Shown here in pieces: positions 7,713 through 16,264 of a DNA stretch of 42,733 nt; position 1 is the stretch's first letter, and each line of letters starts with the position of its first letter. The DNA lies in assembly GCA_903927295.1 (NCBI GenBank), contig CAIYMN010000032.1:1-42733 (forward strand), read 5' to 3'. A program made the translations under genes and the position numbers. Source of the DNA: an uncultured beta proteobacterium (lineage in GTDB: Bacteria > Pseudomonadota > Gammaproteobacteria > Burkholderiales > Burkholderiaceae_C). The notes under the pieces were generated by a model. It had not been told where the DNA came from. It searched no databases and saw only the letters and a program-made list of their open reading frames with translations.

Positions 7713-8848
7713 CGGGCCCGACGAAGCTTGACTGCCTGCGACAAGGATTCCAGCGAGTTGCAGGAATCGTCCCAGCCCAGACAGGCATCGGTGATGCTCT
7801 TGCCGTATTCGAGCTGCGAAGAATCGTCCTTGCCGGCAACGAACTTCTGGGAGCCAGCGCGCAGGTGACTTTCGATCATTACGCCGAACACGCTCGTGGA
7901 GCCGGACGCGATTTGAGCTGCGATGTCGCGCGCAACCTCGACTTGCTTCTCGTGACGCTTGCTGCTGTTGGCGTGGCTGCAGTCGACCATCAGGGTTGCT
8001 GGCAATTTCGCAACTGACAGGTCCTTGCAGGCCGCGGCGATGCTCGCGGCGTCGTAGTTGGGTGTCTTGCCGCCGCGCAGGATGACGTGGCAATCGGGGT
8101 TGCCAGCGGTCTGCACAATCGCGACCTGTCCGTTCTTGTGGACCGACAGAAAATGGTGACCCCCGGCAGCCGCTTGAATGGCATCGGTGGCTATCTTGAT
8201 GTTGCCATCGGTGCCATTCTTGAAGCCAATCGGAGCCGACAGACCCGAGGCGAGTTCGCGATGCACCTGACTCTCGGTGGTTCGTGCACCGATGGCACCC
8301 CATGAAATCAAGTCACCCAAGTACTGCGGCGAGATCACATCGAGAAATTCGCTGCCGGCAGGCAGACCCAGACGGTTGATTTCAATCAGCAACTGGCGCG
8401 CCATGCGCAAGCCTTCGTCGATGCGGAAGGACTCATCCAGATACGGATCATTGATCAATCCTTTCCACCCCACCGTGGTGCGCGGCTTCTCAAAATACAC
8501 GCGCATCACGATCTCCAGTGTGTCCGCGTACTTTTCACGCTGCATTTTCAGCTGCTGTGCATAGTCCAGTGCCGCAGACGGGTCGTGAATGGAGCAGGGA
8601 CCAATGACGACGAGCACGCGGTCGTCATGACCCGTCATGATCTTGTGGATACGTCGGCGTGTCGCGCTGATAAGGGACTCGGCAGCGGTGCCACGAATCG
8701 GGAAGAACCGAATCAAATGCTCAGGAGGGGGTAACACGGTGATGTCCTTGATGCGTTCGTCGTCGGTCTGACCGGTGCGATCAGTGATGGGCGCATTTGC
8801 TTTGGCATACCAGGCATCGGATTGGCTTGTACTGGCTTTTGATTTCAT
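7709..8848 (-). CDS. aroG: 3-deoxy-7-phosphoheptulonate (DAHP) synthase, class I
   Basis: DAHP synthase condenses phosphoenolpyruvate and erythrose-4-phosphate, the first step toward Phe, Tyr and Trp. The 379-residue protein has the class I AroF/G/H motifs VIGPCSIHDP, FEKPRTTVGWKGLINDP, ARTTESQVHRELASGL and VDCSHANS. These include the metal-binding Cys of GPCS and the PEP-binding Lys/Arg residues. Which aromatic amino acid inhibits it cannot be read safely from sequence. It ends tail to tail with mpl, the two stop codons sharing CTAG at 7709-7712. AAGGA lies 8 bases before the ATG. Upstream are a Phe/Tyr/Trp-rich leader peptide and a terminator, so expression is probably controlled by attenuation. 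Confidence 0.96.
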   Translation of the reverse strand: MKSKASTSQSDAWYAKANAPITDRTGQTDDERIKDITVLPPPEHLIRFFPIRGTAAESLISATRRRIHKIMTGHDDRVLVVIGPCSIHDPSAALDYAQQLKMQREKYADTLEIVMRVYFEKPRTTVGWKGLINDPYLDESFRIDEGLRMARQLLIEINRLGLPAGSEFLDVISPQYLGDLISWGAIGARTTESQVHRELASGLSAPIGFKNGTDGNIKIATDAIQAAAGGHHFLSVHKNGQVAIVQTAGNPDCHVILRGGKTPNYDAASIAAACKDLSVAKLPATLMVDCSHANSSKRHEKQVEVARDIAAQIASGSTSVFGVMIESHLRAGSQKFVAGKDDSSQLEYGKSITDACLGWDDSCNSLESLSQAVKLRRAR

Positions 8849-8866
8849 CTTCTGTTTCCTTCATTG

Positions 8867-8910
8867 TTGGGGGCAGAACTGGCTCGCTTCGCGTAGCTGC
8901 GGTCTGTCCC
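8867..8910 (-). repeat. REP-like hairpin repeat, copy 1 (aroG leader)
   Basis: This 44-base imperfect palindrome has ends GGGGCAG and CTGTCCC and a central GCTTCGCG-type turn. It matches 36 of 44 positions of a second copy at 10585-10628. It lies between the attenuator terminator and the aroG start, 18 bases upstream of the ATG, so it would be part of the read-through mRNA. Confidence 0.75.
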
Positions 8911-8928
8911 ACGAGGTTTCACGTGGAC

Positions 8929-8959
8929 AAAAAAAACCGCCGGGGCTGCCGGCGGTTTT
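8929..8959 (-). terminator. Attenuator terminator in the aroG leader
   Basis: Read on the minus strand, AAAACCGCCGG (8959-8949) pairs perfectly with CCGGCGGTTTT (8943-8933) around a 5-base loop, and the T run continues to 8929 (eight T in total). This is a strong intrinsic terminator placed 80 bases before the aroG start and 31 bases after the leader-peptide stop. Its 5' arm ACCGCCGGCAG (8956-8946) can alternatively pair with CTGTGGCGGT (9012-9003) at the end of the leader-peptide frame, which would act as an antiterminator. Confidence 0.9.
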
Positions 8960-8990
8960 GGGAAGATCAGGACGTTTTTTTCAGGTACGT

Positions 8991-9059
8991 TCAGAACTCT
9001 CTACCGCCACAGGCGCCTGAGAACCAAAAATAGCTAAAGTAAAAACTGGCCGACTTCAT
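8991..9059 (-). CDS. aroG leader peptide (Phe/Tyr/Trp-rich attenuation peptide)
   Basis: This 22-codon frame begins ATG at 9059 and stops with TGA at 8991-8993. The peptide starts MKSASFYFSYFWF: residues 6-13 are Phe-Tyr-Phe-Ser-Tyr-Phe-Trp-Phe, and the last residue is also Phe. Such a cluster of codons for the pathway's end products, just before a terminator and the first aromatic-pathway gene, is the classical design of ribosome-mediated attenuation known from trp, phe and his operons. A ribosome waiting at these codons would free CTGTGGCGGT to pair with the terminator's 5' arm. All three aromatic amino acids are represented, suggesting shared sensing. No good Shine-Dalgarno is visible, the one weak point. 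It lies 37 bases after the tldD stop. Confidence 0.85.
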   Translation of the reverse strand: MKSASFYFSYFWFSGACGGREF

Positions 9060-9096
9060 GACATCGAATGTATCACAACCGTTGACGACAAGTGGC

Positions 9097-10569
9097 TCAC
9101 GCGGTCCCGCCGACGGTCAGGCCGTCGATGCGCAGCGTCGGTTGGCCGACGCCGACGGGGACGCTTTGTCCCTCCTTGCCGCAGGTGCCGACGCCGCTGT
9201 CGAGCTTCATGTCATTGCCGATCATGCTGACGCGCTTGAGGCATTCGGGGCCGCTACCAACCAGAGTCGCACCCTTGACCGGGTACAGAATCTTGCCTTT
9301 CTCGACCCAGTAAGCTTCACTCGCCGAAAAGACAAATTTGCCGGAAGTGATGTCAACTTGTCCACCACCAAAGTTGCTCGCATAAAGACCCTTCTGGATG
9401 CTCGCAATGATTTCATTGGGGTCTTTGTCTCCACCGAGCATATAGGTATTTGTCATGCGCGGCATCGGTACCGATGCGTAGCTCTCGCGTCTGGCGTTGC
9501 CGGTCACTGCTACACCCATCAGCCGTGCATTCATGGTGTCCTGCATATAGGCTTTGAGAATGCCATCTTCGATCAGCACATTGCGCTGGCTGATGTTGCC
9601 CTCGTCATCGACATTAAGCGAGCCACGGCGCTCAGCCAGCGTACCATCGTCCAGCACGGTCACACCCTTGGCTGCGACACGTTGGCCAATGCGACCACTG
9701 AAGGCGCTTGAACCCTTTCGGTTGAAGTCGCCCTCCAGACCGTGCCCGATCGCTTCGTGCAGCAAAATGCCAGGCCAACCGGCGCCCAGAACCACCGTCA
9801 TTTCTCCCGCCGGAGCGGCGCGCGCCTCCAGATTGGTCAGCGCGGCATGGACCGCTTCATCGACATACTGACTGATGCGCGTAGCGTCGAAGTAGGCCAG
9901 ACCAAAACGGCCACCGCCGCCCGCCGTGCCGACTTCACGCCGGCTCTTGCCACCGATTACCTGCTCCGCTATGACCGTGACGGACAGGCGCACCAGCGGG
10001 CGCACATCGGCCGCCAGCGTTCCGTCAGCGCGCGCGATCAGCACCACGTCGTATTCGCTGGCCAGACCCGCCATCACCTGCGCGACACGAGGGTCCTTGG
10101 TACGCGCCAGACGTTCGACGGTTCCAAGCAAGGCTACCTTGCTGGCGCTGTCCATCGTGGCAATTGGATCCAGACCTGGATAGAGTGAGCGCGCGGTTGC
10201 CAACTTCTTCGCACTCGTTCGCACGCGCGCAGTTTGCGCGGCGCTTGAAATGGTTCGCACGGTGCGGGCAGCGTCCAGTAGCGACGCTGCGGAAATATCA
10301 TCCGAGTAGGCGAAAGCAGTCTTTTCTCCGCTGACAGCGCGCACGCCGACACCCTGATCAATGCTGAAGGAGCCGGTCTTGACGATGCCTTCTTCCAGAC
10401 TCCAACCCTCCGATCGCGTGTACTCGAAATACAGGTCAGCCTCGTCAACTTGATGTGACTTGATTTCGTTCAGAGCGCGGGTCAGGTCGGATTCGTCCAG
10501 ACCAAAGGGGTCGAGCAGCAGGGCCTTGGCAGTTGCCAGGCGTTCAAGAGTCGGTTCGCGAGAGATCAT
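9097..10569 (-). CDS. tldD: TldD metalloprotease subunit
   Basis: TldD pairs with TldE/PmbA to form a zinc protease that trims peptides such as microcin B17 precursors and degrades unfolded peptides. The 490-residue protein has the HExxxH metal motif HEAIGHGLEGD (271-276) and SGRIGQRVAAKGVTVLDDG. It also has the C-terminal region CGKEGQSVPVGVGQPTLRIDGLTVGG typical of TldD. The frame is open 33 codons upstream, but that stretch is a translated hairpin repeat, so ATG 10567-10569 (MISREP) is chosen. No pmbA gene is in the window. It lies between rodA and the aroG leader on the same strand. Confidence 0.95.
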   Translation of the reverse strand: MISREPTLERLATAKALLLDPFGLDESDLTRALNEIKSHQVDEADLYFEYTRSEGWSLEEGIVKTGSFSIDQGVGVRAVSGEKTAFAYSDDISAASLLDAARTVRTISSAAQTARVRTSAKKLATARSLYPGLDPIATMDSASKVALLGTVERLARTKDPRVAQVMAGLASEYDVVLIARADGTLAADVRPLVRLSVTVIAEQVIGGKSRREVGTAGGGGRFGLAYFDATRISQYVDEAVHAALTNLEARAAPAGEMTVVLGAGWPGILLHEAIGHGLEGDFNRKGSSAFSGRIGQRVAAKGVTVLDDGTLAERRGSLNVDDEGNISQRNVLIEDGILKAYMQDTMNARLMGVAVTGNARRESYASVPMPRMTNTYMLGGDKDPNEIIASIQKGLYASNFGGGQVDITSGKFVFSASEAYWVEKGKILYPVKGATLVGSGPECLKRVSMIGNDMKLDSGVGTCGKEGQSVPVGVGQPTLRIDGLTVGGTA

Positions 10570-10584
10570 GGCTGATGGTATCAG

Positions 10585-10628
10585 TTGAGGACAGTACTGG
10601 TGCGCTTCGCGCAACTGCGGTCTGTCCG
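10585..10628 (-). repeat. REP-like hairpin repeat, copy 2 (rodA-tldD gap)
   Basis: A 44-base palindromic unit lies in the 67-base gap between rodA and tldD. Its outer arms GGACAG (10589-10594) and CTGTCC (10622-10627) are perfect. An inner stem TGCGC/GCGCA closes on a 3-base loop. It aligns without gaps to copy 1 at 8867-8910 (36 of 44 identical). Both copies sit just upstream of a minus-strand gene in the same orientation. Confidence 0.75.
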
Positions 10629-10636
10629 GCAAGGCA

Positions 10637-11791
10637 TCAGGATTGCACCAGCCGCTTGGACTTGGCAATAGACATCAATATGCCGAGCCCCATGCCCAAG
10701 GTGACCATGGCGGTGCCGCCGTAGCTGACAAAAGGCAGTGGCACACCGACCACCGGCAAAATGCCGCTGACCATACCCATGTTGACGAAGGCATAGGTGA
10801 AGAAGATCAACGTGATGCTGCCAGCCAGCAGTCTTGAGAACACGGTTGGGGCTTCCAGCGCAATGTTCAGGCCGCGCAGGATAAGGAAGCCAAAACCGGC
10901 AATCAGCAGCAAGTTGCCAAAGAGGCCGAACTCTTCAGAAAACGCAGCAAAGATGAAGTCGGTGGTGCGCTCCGGGATGAATTCCAGATGGGTTTGAGTG
11001 CCCTGCATGAAGCCCTTGCCCCAAAAGCCACCCGAGCCAATCGCGATCATGCCCTGAATGATGTGGAAGCCCTTGCCCAGTGGGTCACGTGTCGGATCCA
11101 GCAAGGTGCAAATACGCTGCTGCTGGTAATCGTGCAATACCGGCCAGCGCATGCCGTCAGCACAGAGTTGAGGTTCAAAACCGACCACCAAAGCCACGCC
11201 TGCCACCCCCAGTAGCAAAGGCGGCAGGATCAGCTTCCAGGACAATCCAGCGAAGAAAATGATTGACAGGCCGGCTGACAGCACCAAAATGGCGGTGCCC
11301 AGGTCGGGCTGGCGCACGATCAGCGCAATCGGCACGACCAGCAACAAAGCGGCCACAGCAAAGTCCAGCGGTCGCAATTGCCCCTCACGCTTCTGGAACC
11401 ACCAGGCCAGCGTCAGCGGTACCGCGATCTTGAGTATTTCGCTGGGCTGGATCGTGACGCCGACATTGAGCCAGCGCCGTGCACCCTTCTTGGTAACGCC
11501 GAAAACTGCGACGGCGATCAGTAGCGTGACGCCAACCAGGTACAACGGTACGGCCAGTGACATCAAGCGCTGCGGTGGAATCTGTGCAACAACAAACAGG
11601 ATGAAGCCGGCCAGCAGCATGTTGCGTCCATGGTCCTCAAAGCGCGTACCCTGATCAAAGCCGGATGAATACATGGTCAGCAGACCCGCGCAAGCGAGCA
11701 GGAAGACGGCAAACGCCAATGGCCCGTCAAACCCGCGAAACCAGGGCGCCATGCGCTGCCACACCGAAAGATTCTTGAAAACCACTGCCAT
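10637..11791 (-). CDS. rodA: Rod-shape peptidoglycan polymerase RodA
   Basis: This SEDS-family glycosyltransferase polymerises lipid II for cell elongation in partnership with PBP2. The 384-residue protein has about ten hydrophobic membrane segments. It has the SEDS motifs KKGARRWLNVGVTIQPSEILKI, in two halves, and RQPDLGTAILVL. Further motifs are GSGGFWGKGFMQGTQTHLEFIPERTTDFIFA, again over adjacent segments, and LPFVSYGGTAM near the end. These and the gene's length favour RodA over FtsW. The mreBCD and mrdA genes are not in view. It is divergent from the esterase gene, with 40 bases between starts. Confidence 0.93.
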   Translation of the reverse strand: MAVVFKNLSVWQRMAPWFRGFDGPLAFAVFLLACAGLLTMYSSGFDQGTRFEDHGRNMLLAGFILFVVAQIPPQRLMSLAVPLYLVGVTLLIAVAVFGVTKKGARRWLNVGVTIQPSEILKIAVPLTLAWWFQKREGQLRPLDFAVAALLLVVPIALIVRQPDLGTAILVLSAGLSIIFFAGLSWKLILPPLLLGVAGVALVVGFEPQLCADGMRWPVLHDYQQQRICTLLDPTRDPLGKGFHIIQGMIAIGSGGFWGKGFMQGTQTHLEFIPERTTDFIFAAFSEEFGLFGNLLLIAGFGFLILRGLNIALEAPTVFSRLLAGSITLIFFTYAFVNMGMVSGILPVVGVPLPFVSYGGTAMVTLGMGLGILMSIAKSKRLVQS

Positions 11792-11831
11792 TCTGCAATT
11801 ATCCCTTGTCGGGCGTTACGATGAAGCCAAC

Positions 11832-12428
11832 ATGACTGCTCAGCGCCCGATCACGCACCTGCTTTATCTGCACGGCTTTCGCTCATCGCCAAAGTCAAAC
11901 AAAGCGCGTCGGATGGCCTCACTTCTTGGCACACTGCATCCAGAGTTGGTATGGTGGTGCCCGCAACTGCCCGCTTCCCCTCGTCAGGCCATGCTGGAGG
12001 TGATGCAGGCAGTGGCGGACTGGCCACACGACCGCATGGCGGTCATCGGGTCTTCGCTTGGTGGTTTCTATGCCACCTGGGTGGCTGAGCAGACGCGATG
12101 CAAGGCTGTACTGCTTAATCCGGCAGTCAACCCTGCACGTGATCTGGCGCAGTACATTGGTGAACACAGCCTTTGGCATGATCCAGCCGAACATTTCTTC
12201 TTTCGGGAAGAATTCGTCCAGGAATTGCGCAACCTGGCGCTGCCACTTCTGAGTTTCCCGGAGCGTTCTCTGGCCGTGATTGCCAAGGGGGATGAATTGC
12301 TGGACTGGCGCGAGATGCTGGCGCACTACGCTCGTGCCCAGGTTCGACTGATTGACGGCAGCGACCATGCGCTGAGTGACTTTGAGGCGCATTTGCCGGC
12401 GCTGCTGGAGTTCCTGGGCCTGGACTGA
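11832..12428 (+). CDS. YqiA/YcfP-like alpha/beta hydrolase (esterase)
   Basis: This 198-residue protein is of the UPF0227/YqiA type. It starts near LLYLHGFRSSPKSNKA and has the nucleophile elbow GSSLGGFYA, with the catalytic Ser in the centre. It continues with LLNPAVNP, an Asp in KGDELLDW and a His in DGSDHALSDF, giving a complete Ser-Asp-His triad. E. coli YqiA is an acyl-CoA/ester hydrolase. The natural substrate here is unknown. The open frame reaches 53 codons further upstream, across the rodA start, but ATG at 11832 gives the family N-terminus. It is followed closely by the RNB gene. Confidence 0.88.
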   Translation: MTAQRPITHLLYLHGFRSSPKSNKARRMASLLGTLHPELVWWCPQLPASPRQAMLEVMQAVADWPHDRMAVIGSSLGGFYATWVAEQTRCKAVLLNPAVNPARDLAQYIGEHSLWHDPAEHFFFREEFVQELRNLALPLLSFPERSLAVIAKGDELLDWREMLAHYARAQVRLIDGSDHALSDFEAHLPALLEFLGLD

Positions 12429-12469
12429 GGCGCCGCCGCCGCTCCCGTTTTGCTGGGACAATGTTCCTC

Positions 12470-14563
12470 ATGTACTTATTGTTTGAAGAATCCGGGAAGT
12501 TTTTCGCCGGGCGTGTGTTGACCGAGACGGAATCCTCGGCGCAACTTGAACTCGACAGTGGCAAGCGCGTCAAGGTCAAGGCGGCCAGTATTCTGCTGAG
12601 GTTTGAGAAGCCGGCGCCGGCCCAGTTGCTTGCCAGCGCACAGTTGATCAGCCAGGACATAGAACTGGAGTTGGCCTGGGAGTTCTGTCCGGAAGATGAA
12701 TTCGGATTTGCCGACCTGGCGCGTGAGTATTTCAGCACCAAGGCAAACCAGCCAGCCACTCTGGAGCAACAGGCCGGCACTTTGTTGCGCCTTTTTGAGG
12801 CGCCACACTACTTTCGTCGGGCTGGCAAGGGGCGTTTTCGCAAGGCTTCAGCTGACATACTGGCGCAGGCCTTGGCAGCGATTGAAAAGAAGAGGCAGAT
12901 CGCGCTGCAGGTTGAGCAGTGGGTCATGGACTTGAGCGAGGGACAATGTCCCCAGGCGGTGCGCGATCAACTGTACAAAATATTGTTCAAGCCGGACAAG
13001 AATGCGCCTGAATACAAAGCCGTCGTGGAGGCATCGCGGGCGACCCATCTGGGGCCGCTGGAACTGCTGATCAAGGCCGGTGCGATCGACTCACCCTACC
13101 AGTTTCACTGGAAGCGTTTCCTGCTGGAGAACTTCCCCAAAGGAACAGGTTTTGCCAGGATGGACGCGCCGCCGATTCGCGAGGACTTGCCGCTGTCAAC
13201 GGTCCATGCGTTTTCTATCGACGACTCCGCTACCACCGAGATAGACGATGCACTGTCGGTGCAGGGACTGGGTACCGGTCGGATACAAATAGGCATTCAC
13301 ATCGCGGCGCCAGCTTTGGCGATCCTGCCCGGCAGCCCGATTGACGTTGCAGCGCGCCAGCGGCTGTCAACGGTTTACATGCCAGGATACAAGATCACCA
13401 TGCTGCCCGAGCATGTGGTGCAAAGCTACACCTTGCGGGAAGGCTGCGACTGCCCTGCCGTTTCCCTCTACATCGAACTCGATGAACGGACGCTGGAGAT
13501 CGTGAGCAGTGAGACACGAATTGAACGCGTCCACATCCGCGCCAACCTGCGTCATGACCAGCTTGATGCCATCGTAACTACGCAATGGCTGGAGGATCCG
13601 GCGTTCGAGCATCAGATTGAGCCGCAGGTCTTGCAGCAGCAGCGTGAGCAACTGTCCTTTCTGTTTCGGTTGGCCAGACACCTGAAAGCTGGACGTGAAC
13701 TGGTACGCGGCAAGCCAGAGAGCTTCAACCGCCCGGACTACAACTTCAAACTGCTCGAAAACCAGGGCACGGAACCGCAGGGCACGGAGACGGTGCAGAT
13801 CAGCATTCGCCAGCGTGGTGCGCCGCTTGATCTGATCGTATCGGAGGCCATGATTCTTGCCAACAGCACCTGGGGTAACTGGCTGGCCGAACATGGTGTG
13901 CCAGGCATTTACCGCAGTCAGGCTTCATTGTTGCCGGGCGTCAAGGTCCGCATGGGCACCAAGGCGCTGCCGCATGCGGGTATCGGTGTCAGGAGCTATG
14001 CCTGGAGCAGTTCGCCGCTGCGCCGCTACACCGACTTGGTGAATCAGTGGCAAATCATCGCGTGCGCGCGCCATGGCAAGACCGCTGCACTGGTGGCGCC
14101 ATTCAAGCCGAAAGACGCTGATTTGTTTTCGATCATTTCGAGCTTTGACGCCGCCTACGCCGCCTACAACGGATACCAGGGTGCAATGGAGCGCTTCTGG
14201 ACACTGAAGTACCTGCAGCAAAATGCGATTACTGAAATCAACGCTACGGTGTTCAAGGAGAACATGGTGCGTGCTGATGAACTGCCGCTGGTGCTGGTGG
14301 TTGCCGGGGCACAAGGATTGGCGCGTGGCGTGCGCTTGCGCGTCAGACTCGGCAGTATTGACGAAGTGAGTCTGGACGTGACAGGGACGGTGCTGGTGCG
14401 ACTCGATGCTTCGACAGTCACCGACAACACAGCGCCGAATGGCGACGCCGATGATGATGAAGTTGACGATGGTGGAGCGGCGGGGCCGATTGCCATTGCC
14501 GTCGATATGAACGATGCCGATGCTGCCGTCAGCGCAGTGGCCAGCGATGATTCAGTGTCGTGA
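12470..14563 (+). CDS. RNase II/R-family exoribonuclease (RNB domain)
   Basis: This 697-residue protein has the central RNB catalytic domain. The Asp-rich site FSIDDSATTEIDDAL corresponds to the metal-binding aspartates of RNase II, followed by IGIHIAAPALAILPG, LPEHVVQSYTLREG and SSPLRRYTDLVNQWQI. The N-terminal part (YLLFEESGKFFAGRV) is a small beta domain rather than a classical double cold-shock domain. The acidic C-terminus (DADDDEVDDGG) is low complexity. ATG 12470 is preferred because homologues begin near MYLLFEE. An in-frame ATG lies at 12461. It overlaps the next gene by four bases (GTGA). Likely role: 3'-5' RNA decay. Confidence 0.88.
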   Translation: MYLLFEESGKFFAGRVLTETESSAQLELDSGKRVKVKAASILLRFEKPAPAQLLASAQLISQDIELELAWEFCPEDEFGFADLAREYFSTKANQPATLEQQAGTLLRLFEAPHYFRRAGKGRFRKASADILAQALAAIEKKRQIALQVEQWVMDLSEGQCPQAVRDQLYKILFKPDKNAPEYKAVVEASRATHLGPLELLIKAGAIDSPYQFHWKRFLLENFPKGTGFARMDAPPIREDLPLSTVHAFSIDDSATTEIDDALSVQGLGTGRIQIGIHIAAPALAILPGSPIDVAARQRLSTVYMPGYKITMLPEHVVQSYTLREGCDCPAVSLYIELDERTLEIVSSETRIERVHIRANLRHDQLDAIVTTQWLEDPAFEHQIEPQVLQQQREQLSFLFRLARHLKAGRELVRGKPESFNRPDYNFKLLENQGTEPQGTETVQISIRQRGAPLDLIVSEAMILANSTWGNWLAEHGVPGIYRSQASLLPGVKVRMGTKALPHAGIGVRSYAWSSSPLRRYTDLVNQWQIIACARHGKTAALVAPFKPKDADLFSIISSFDAAYAAYNGYQGAMERFWTLKYLQQNAITEINATVFKENMVRADELPLVLVVAGAQGLARGVRLRVRLGSIDEVSLDVTGTVLVRLDASTVTDNTAPNGDADDDEVDDGGAAGPIAIAVDMNDADAAVSAVASDDSVS

Positions 14564-15417
14564 AGTGGTTTCCTCTTAGCTCTCTGCAGTGGGCCCTGGG
14601 CGCATCGATTGCCGTGCATGCTGTGGTGCTGTCCGTGCGCTTTGTCGATCCAGACGCTTTCAACCGCGTGTTTCAAGATACGCCGCTTGAAGTCATTCTG
14701 GTTAACGCGCGGACCAGTGAACGTCCGGTGAAGGCCCAGGCCATCGCCCAGGCCAGCATGCTTGGTGGTGGTGATGCGCAGGCAGGGCGTGCGATCAGTC
14801 CACTGCCGCCGGCGCCAGTGTCCCAGGTTGGGGATGCAAGTGAAACCCAGACACAGGCACAATTGCAGACGCTGAAGGAGCAACAAAACCTGTTATTGGC
14901 AGAGGTCAAAGCTCGCTTGGCCAGCATGCCCGTACAAGACCCTCAGCCCAACAAGCCGACGCCAGAGCAGGCTCAGCGTGAGGAGACTCGTCGTCAGTTA
15001 AGCAAGTTGCTCGCGGAGATTGAACACCGGATCAGAGTTGAAAACGAACGCCCCAGAAAACGCTATATCGGACCATCCACCAGGGAAGAGGTATACGCCC
15101 TGTATTACGACCGTTTGCGCCGTCGCATTGAGGACAAGGGCACGGAGAATTTTCCGGAAACGGCTGGCAAAAAGATGTACGGAGAGCTGACTTTGGCTGT
15201 GACTGTCAATTTCGACGGCCGAATTCATGAGGTTGAGATTGTTGAAGGCTCAGGCAACCGCGCATTGGACCGGCGCGCGATGGCGATTGTCAGGAGCGCT
15301 GGACCCTTTGGGCGCTTTAATGCTGCCATGCGCCGGCAGGCTGAACAGATATGGGTTGTTTCGCGTTTCAAATTTACGCGCGATGAAACGCTTGAAAGTC
15401 GGCTTACTGCGAACTGA
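14560..15417 (+). CDS. TonB-family protein
   Basis: This 285-residue protein has one N-terminal membrane segment (about 10-27), then a Pro/Gln-rich spacer and a predicted coiled coil (about 95-160, rich in Glu, Gln, Arg and Leu). A C-terminal TonB-like domain follows (about 205-275), with GELTLAVTVNFDGRIHEVEIVEGSGN split over neighbouring strands. The start is GTG at 14560, overlapping the RNB stop. TonB proteins pass energy from the inner membrane to outer-membrane transporters, but no exbB/exbD or receptor gene is nearby. The position between an RNase and aroE appears conserved in Burkholderiales and does not reveal a partner. A structural envelope role is possible. Confidence 0.85.
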   Translation: MKWFPLSSLQWALGASIAVHAVVLSVRFVDPDAFNRVFQDTPLEVILVNARTSERPVKAQAIAQASMLGGGDAQAGRAISPLPPAPVSQVGDASETQTQAQLQTLKEQQNLLLAEVKARLASMPVQDPQPNKPTPEQAQREETRRQLSKLLAEIEHRIRVENERPRKRYIGPSTREEVYALYYDRLRRRIEDKGTENFPETAGKKMYGELTLAVTVNFDGRIHEVEIVEGSGNRALDRRAMAIVRSAGPFGRFNAAMRRQAEQIWVVSRFKFTRDETLESRLTAN

Positions 15418-15423
15418 AAGCTT

Positions 15424-16251
15424 ATGGATATCTACTGCGTCATGGGTAACCCGATTGAGCACAGCAAATCACCGTGGATACACACGCGCTTTGCTGAACT
15501 TGAGGGCCAGACGCTGCACTACGGCAGGCGGCTTGTACCGATCCATGGATTTGCCGCAGAGGTGCAGTCCTTCTTTGCGCAGGGTGGGCGTGGTTGCAAC
15601 ATCACGGTGCCTTTCAAGTTTGAAGCGGCTGCATTGGCCAACCAGGCCTCGCAGCGGGTGACGCTGGCAATGGCTGCAAATATTCTGAGCCTGCAGGATG
15701 GCAAACTGCTGGCTGACAACACCGACGGCACCGGCTTGGTCAACGATATTGAGTGCAACGCCGGAGTCGAATTGAAAGGGCGCAACTTGCTGCTGATTGG
15801 TGCGGGCGGCGCCGCCGCTGGCGTACTCGGTCCGCTGCTGCTGGCCCGTCCAGCCAGCATCACGGTGGCGAATCGCACTTTACCCAAAGCCAGTGCTTTG
15901 GTGGCACGGCATGCGGCGCTGGCGGCGCAACAGGGAGTTGAATTGCGGGCGCAGAGCTCGCAGTCATTGGCATCAAGTTTTGATGTGCTGATCAATGCAA
16001 CTGCCAGCAGCCTCACGGGCGGCGCCATACCGGTCCCGGATTGCACGCTCAAATCCGGCGCGTTGGCGTACGACATGATGTACGGTAACGCGGCCCGGGG
16101 TTTCATGAACTGGGCACAGGCACATGGTGCGCAGGCGCGCGACGGGCTCGGTATGTTGGTGGAGCAGGCAGCCGAGGCTTTCATGATCTGGCGCGGTGTG
16201 CGCCCGCCGGCGCGGCAGGTGCTTGCCGAACTGCGCCTACTCATGCCCTGA
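15424..16251 (+). CDS. aroE: Shikimate dehydrogenase (NADP+)
   Basis: AroE reduces 3-dehydroshikimate to shikimate in the aromatic pathway that starts with the aroG product. The 275 residues match the family. The substrate-binding start is [19 protein letters not shown], the catalytic Lys is in [10 protein letters not shown], and the Asp is in [10 protein letters not shown]. The nucleotide-binding loop is [14 protein letters not shown], with NRT for NADP, and the C-terminal [13 protein letters not shown] helix is present. It starts 6 bases after the TonB-family gene and precedes mtgA closely, so it is probably in one transcript from the YqiA or RNB gene onward. Confidence 0.96.
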   Translation: MDIYCVMGNPIEHSKSPWIHTRFAELEGQTLHYGRRLVPIHGFAAEVQSFFAQGGRGCNITVPFKFEAAALANQASQRVTLAMAANILSLQDGKLLADNTDGTGLVNDIECNAGVELKGRNLLLIGAGGAAAGVLGPLLLARPASITVANRTLPKASALVARHAALAAQQGVELRAQSSQSLASSFDVLINATASSLTGGAIPVPDCTLKSGALAYDMMYGNAARGFMNWAQAHGAQARDGLGMLVEQAAEAFMIWRGVRPPARQVLAELRLLMP

Positions 16252-16264
16252 CGTGCTGATAGCG

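Noticed and set aside
7233-8303. 356-codon minus-strand frame over the mpl/aroG junction
   Set aside because: It overlaps both strong genes in a different frame and has a composition of repeated Arg, His and Gln without domain signs.
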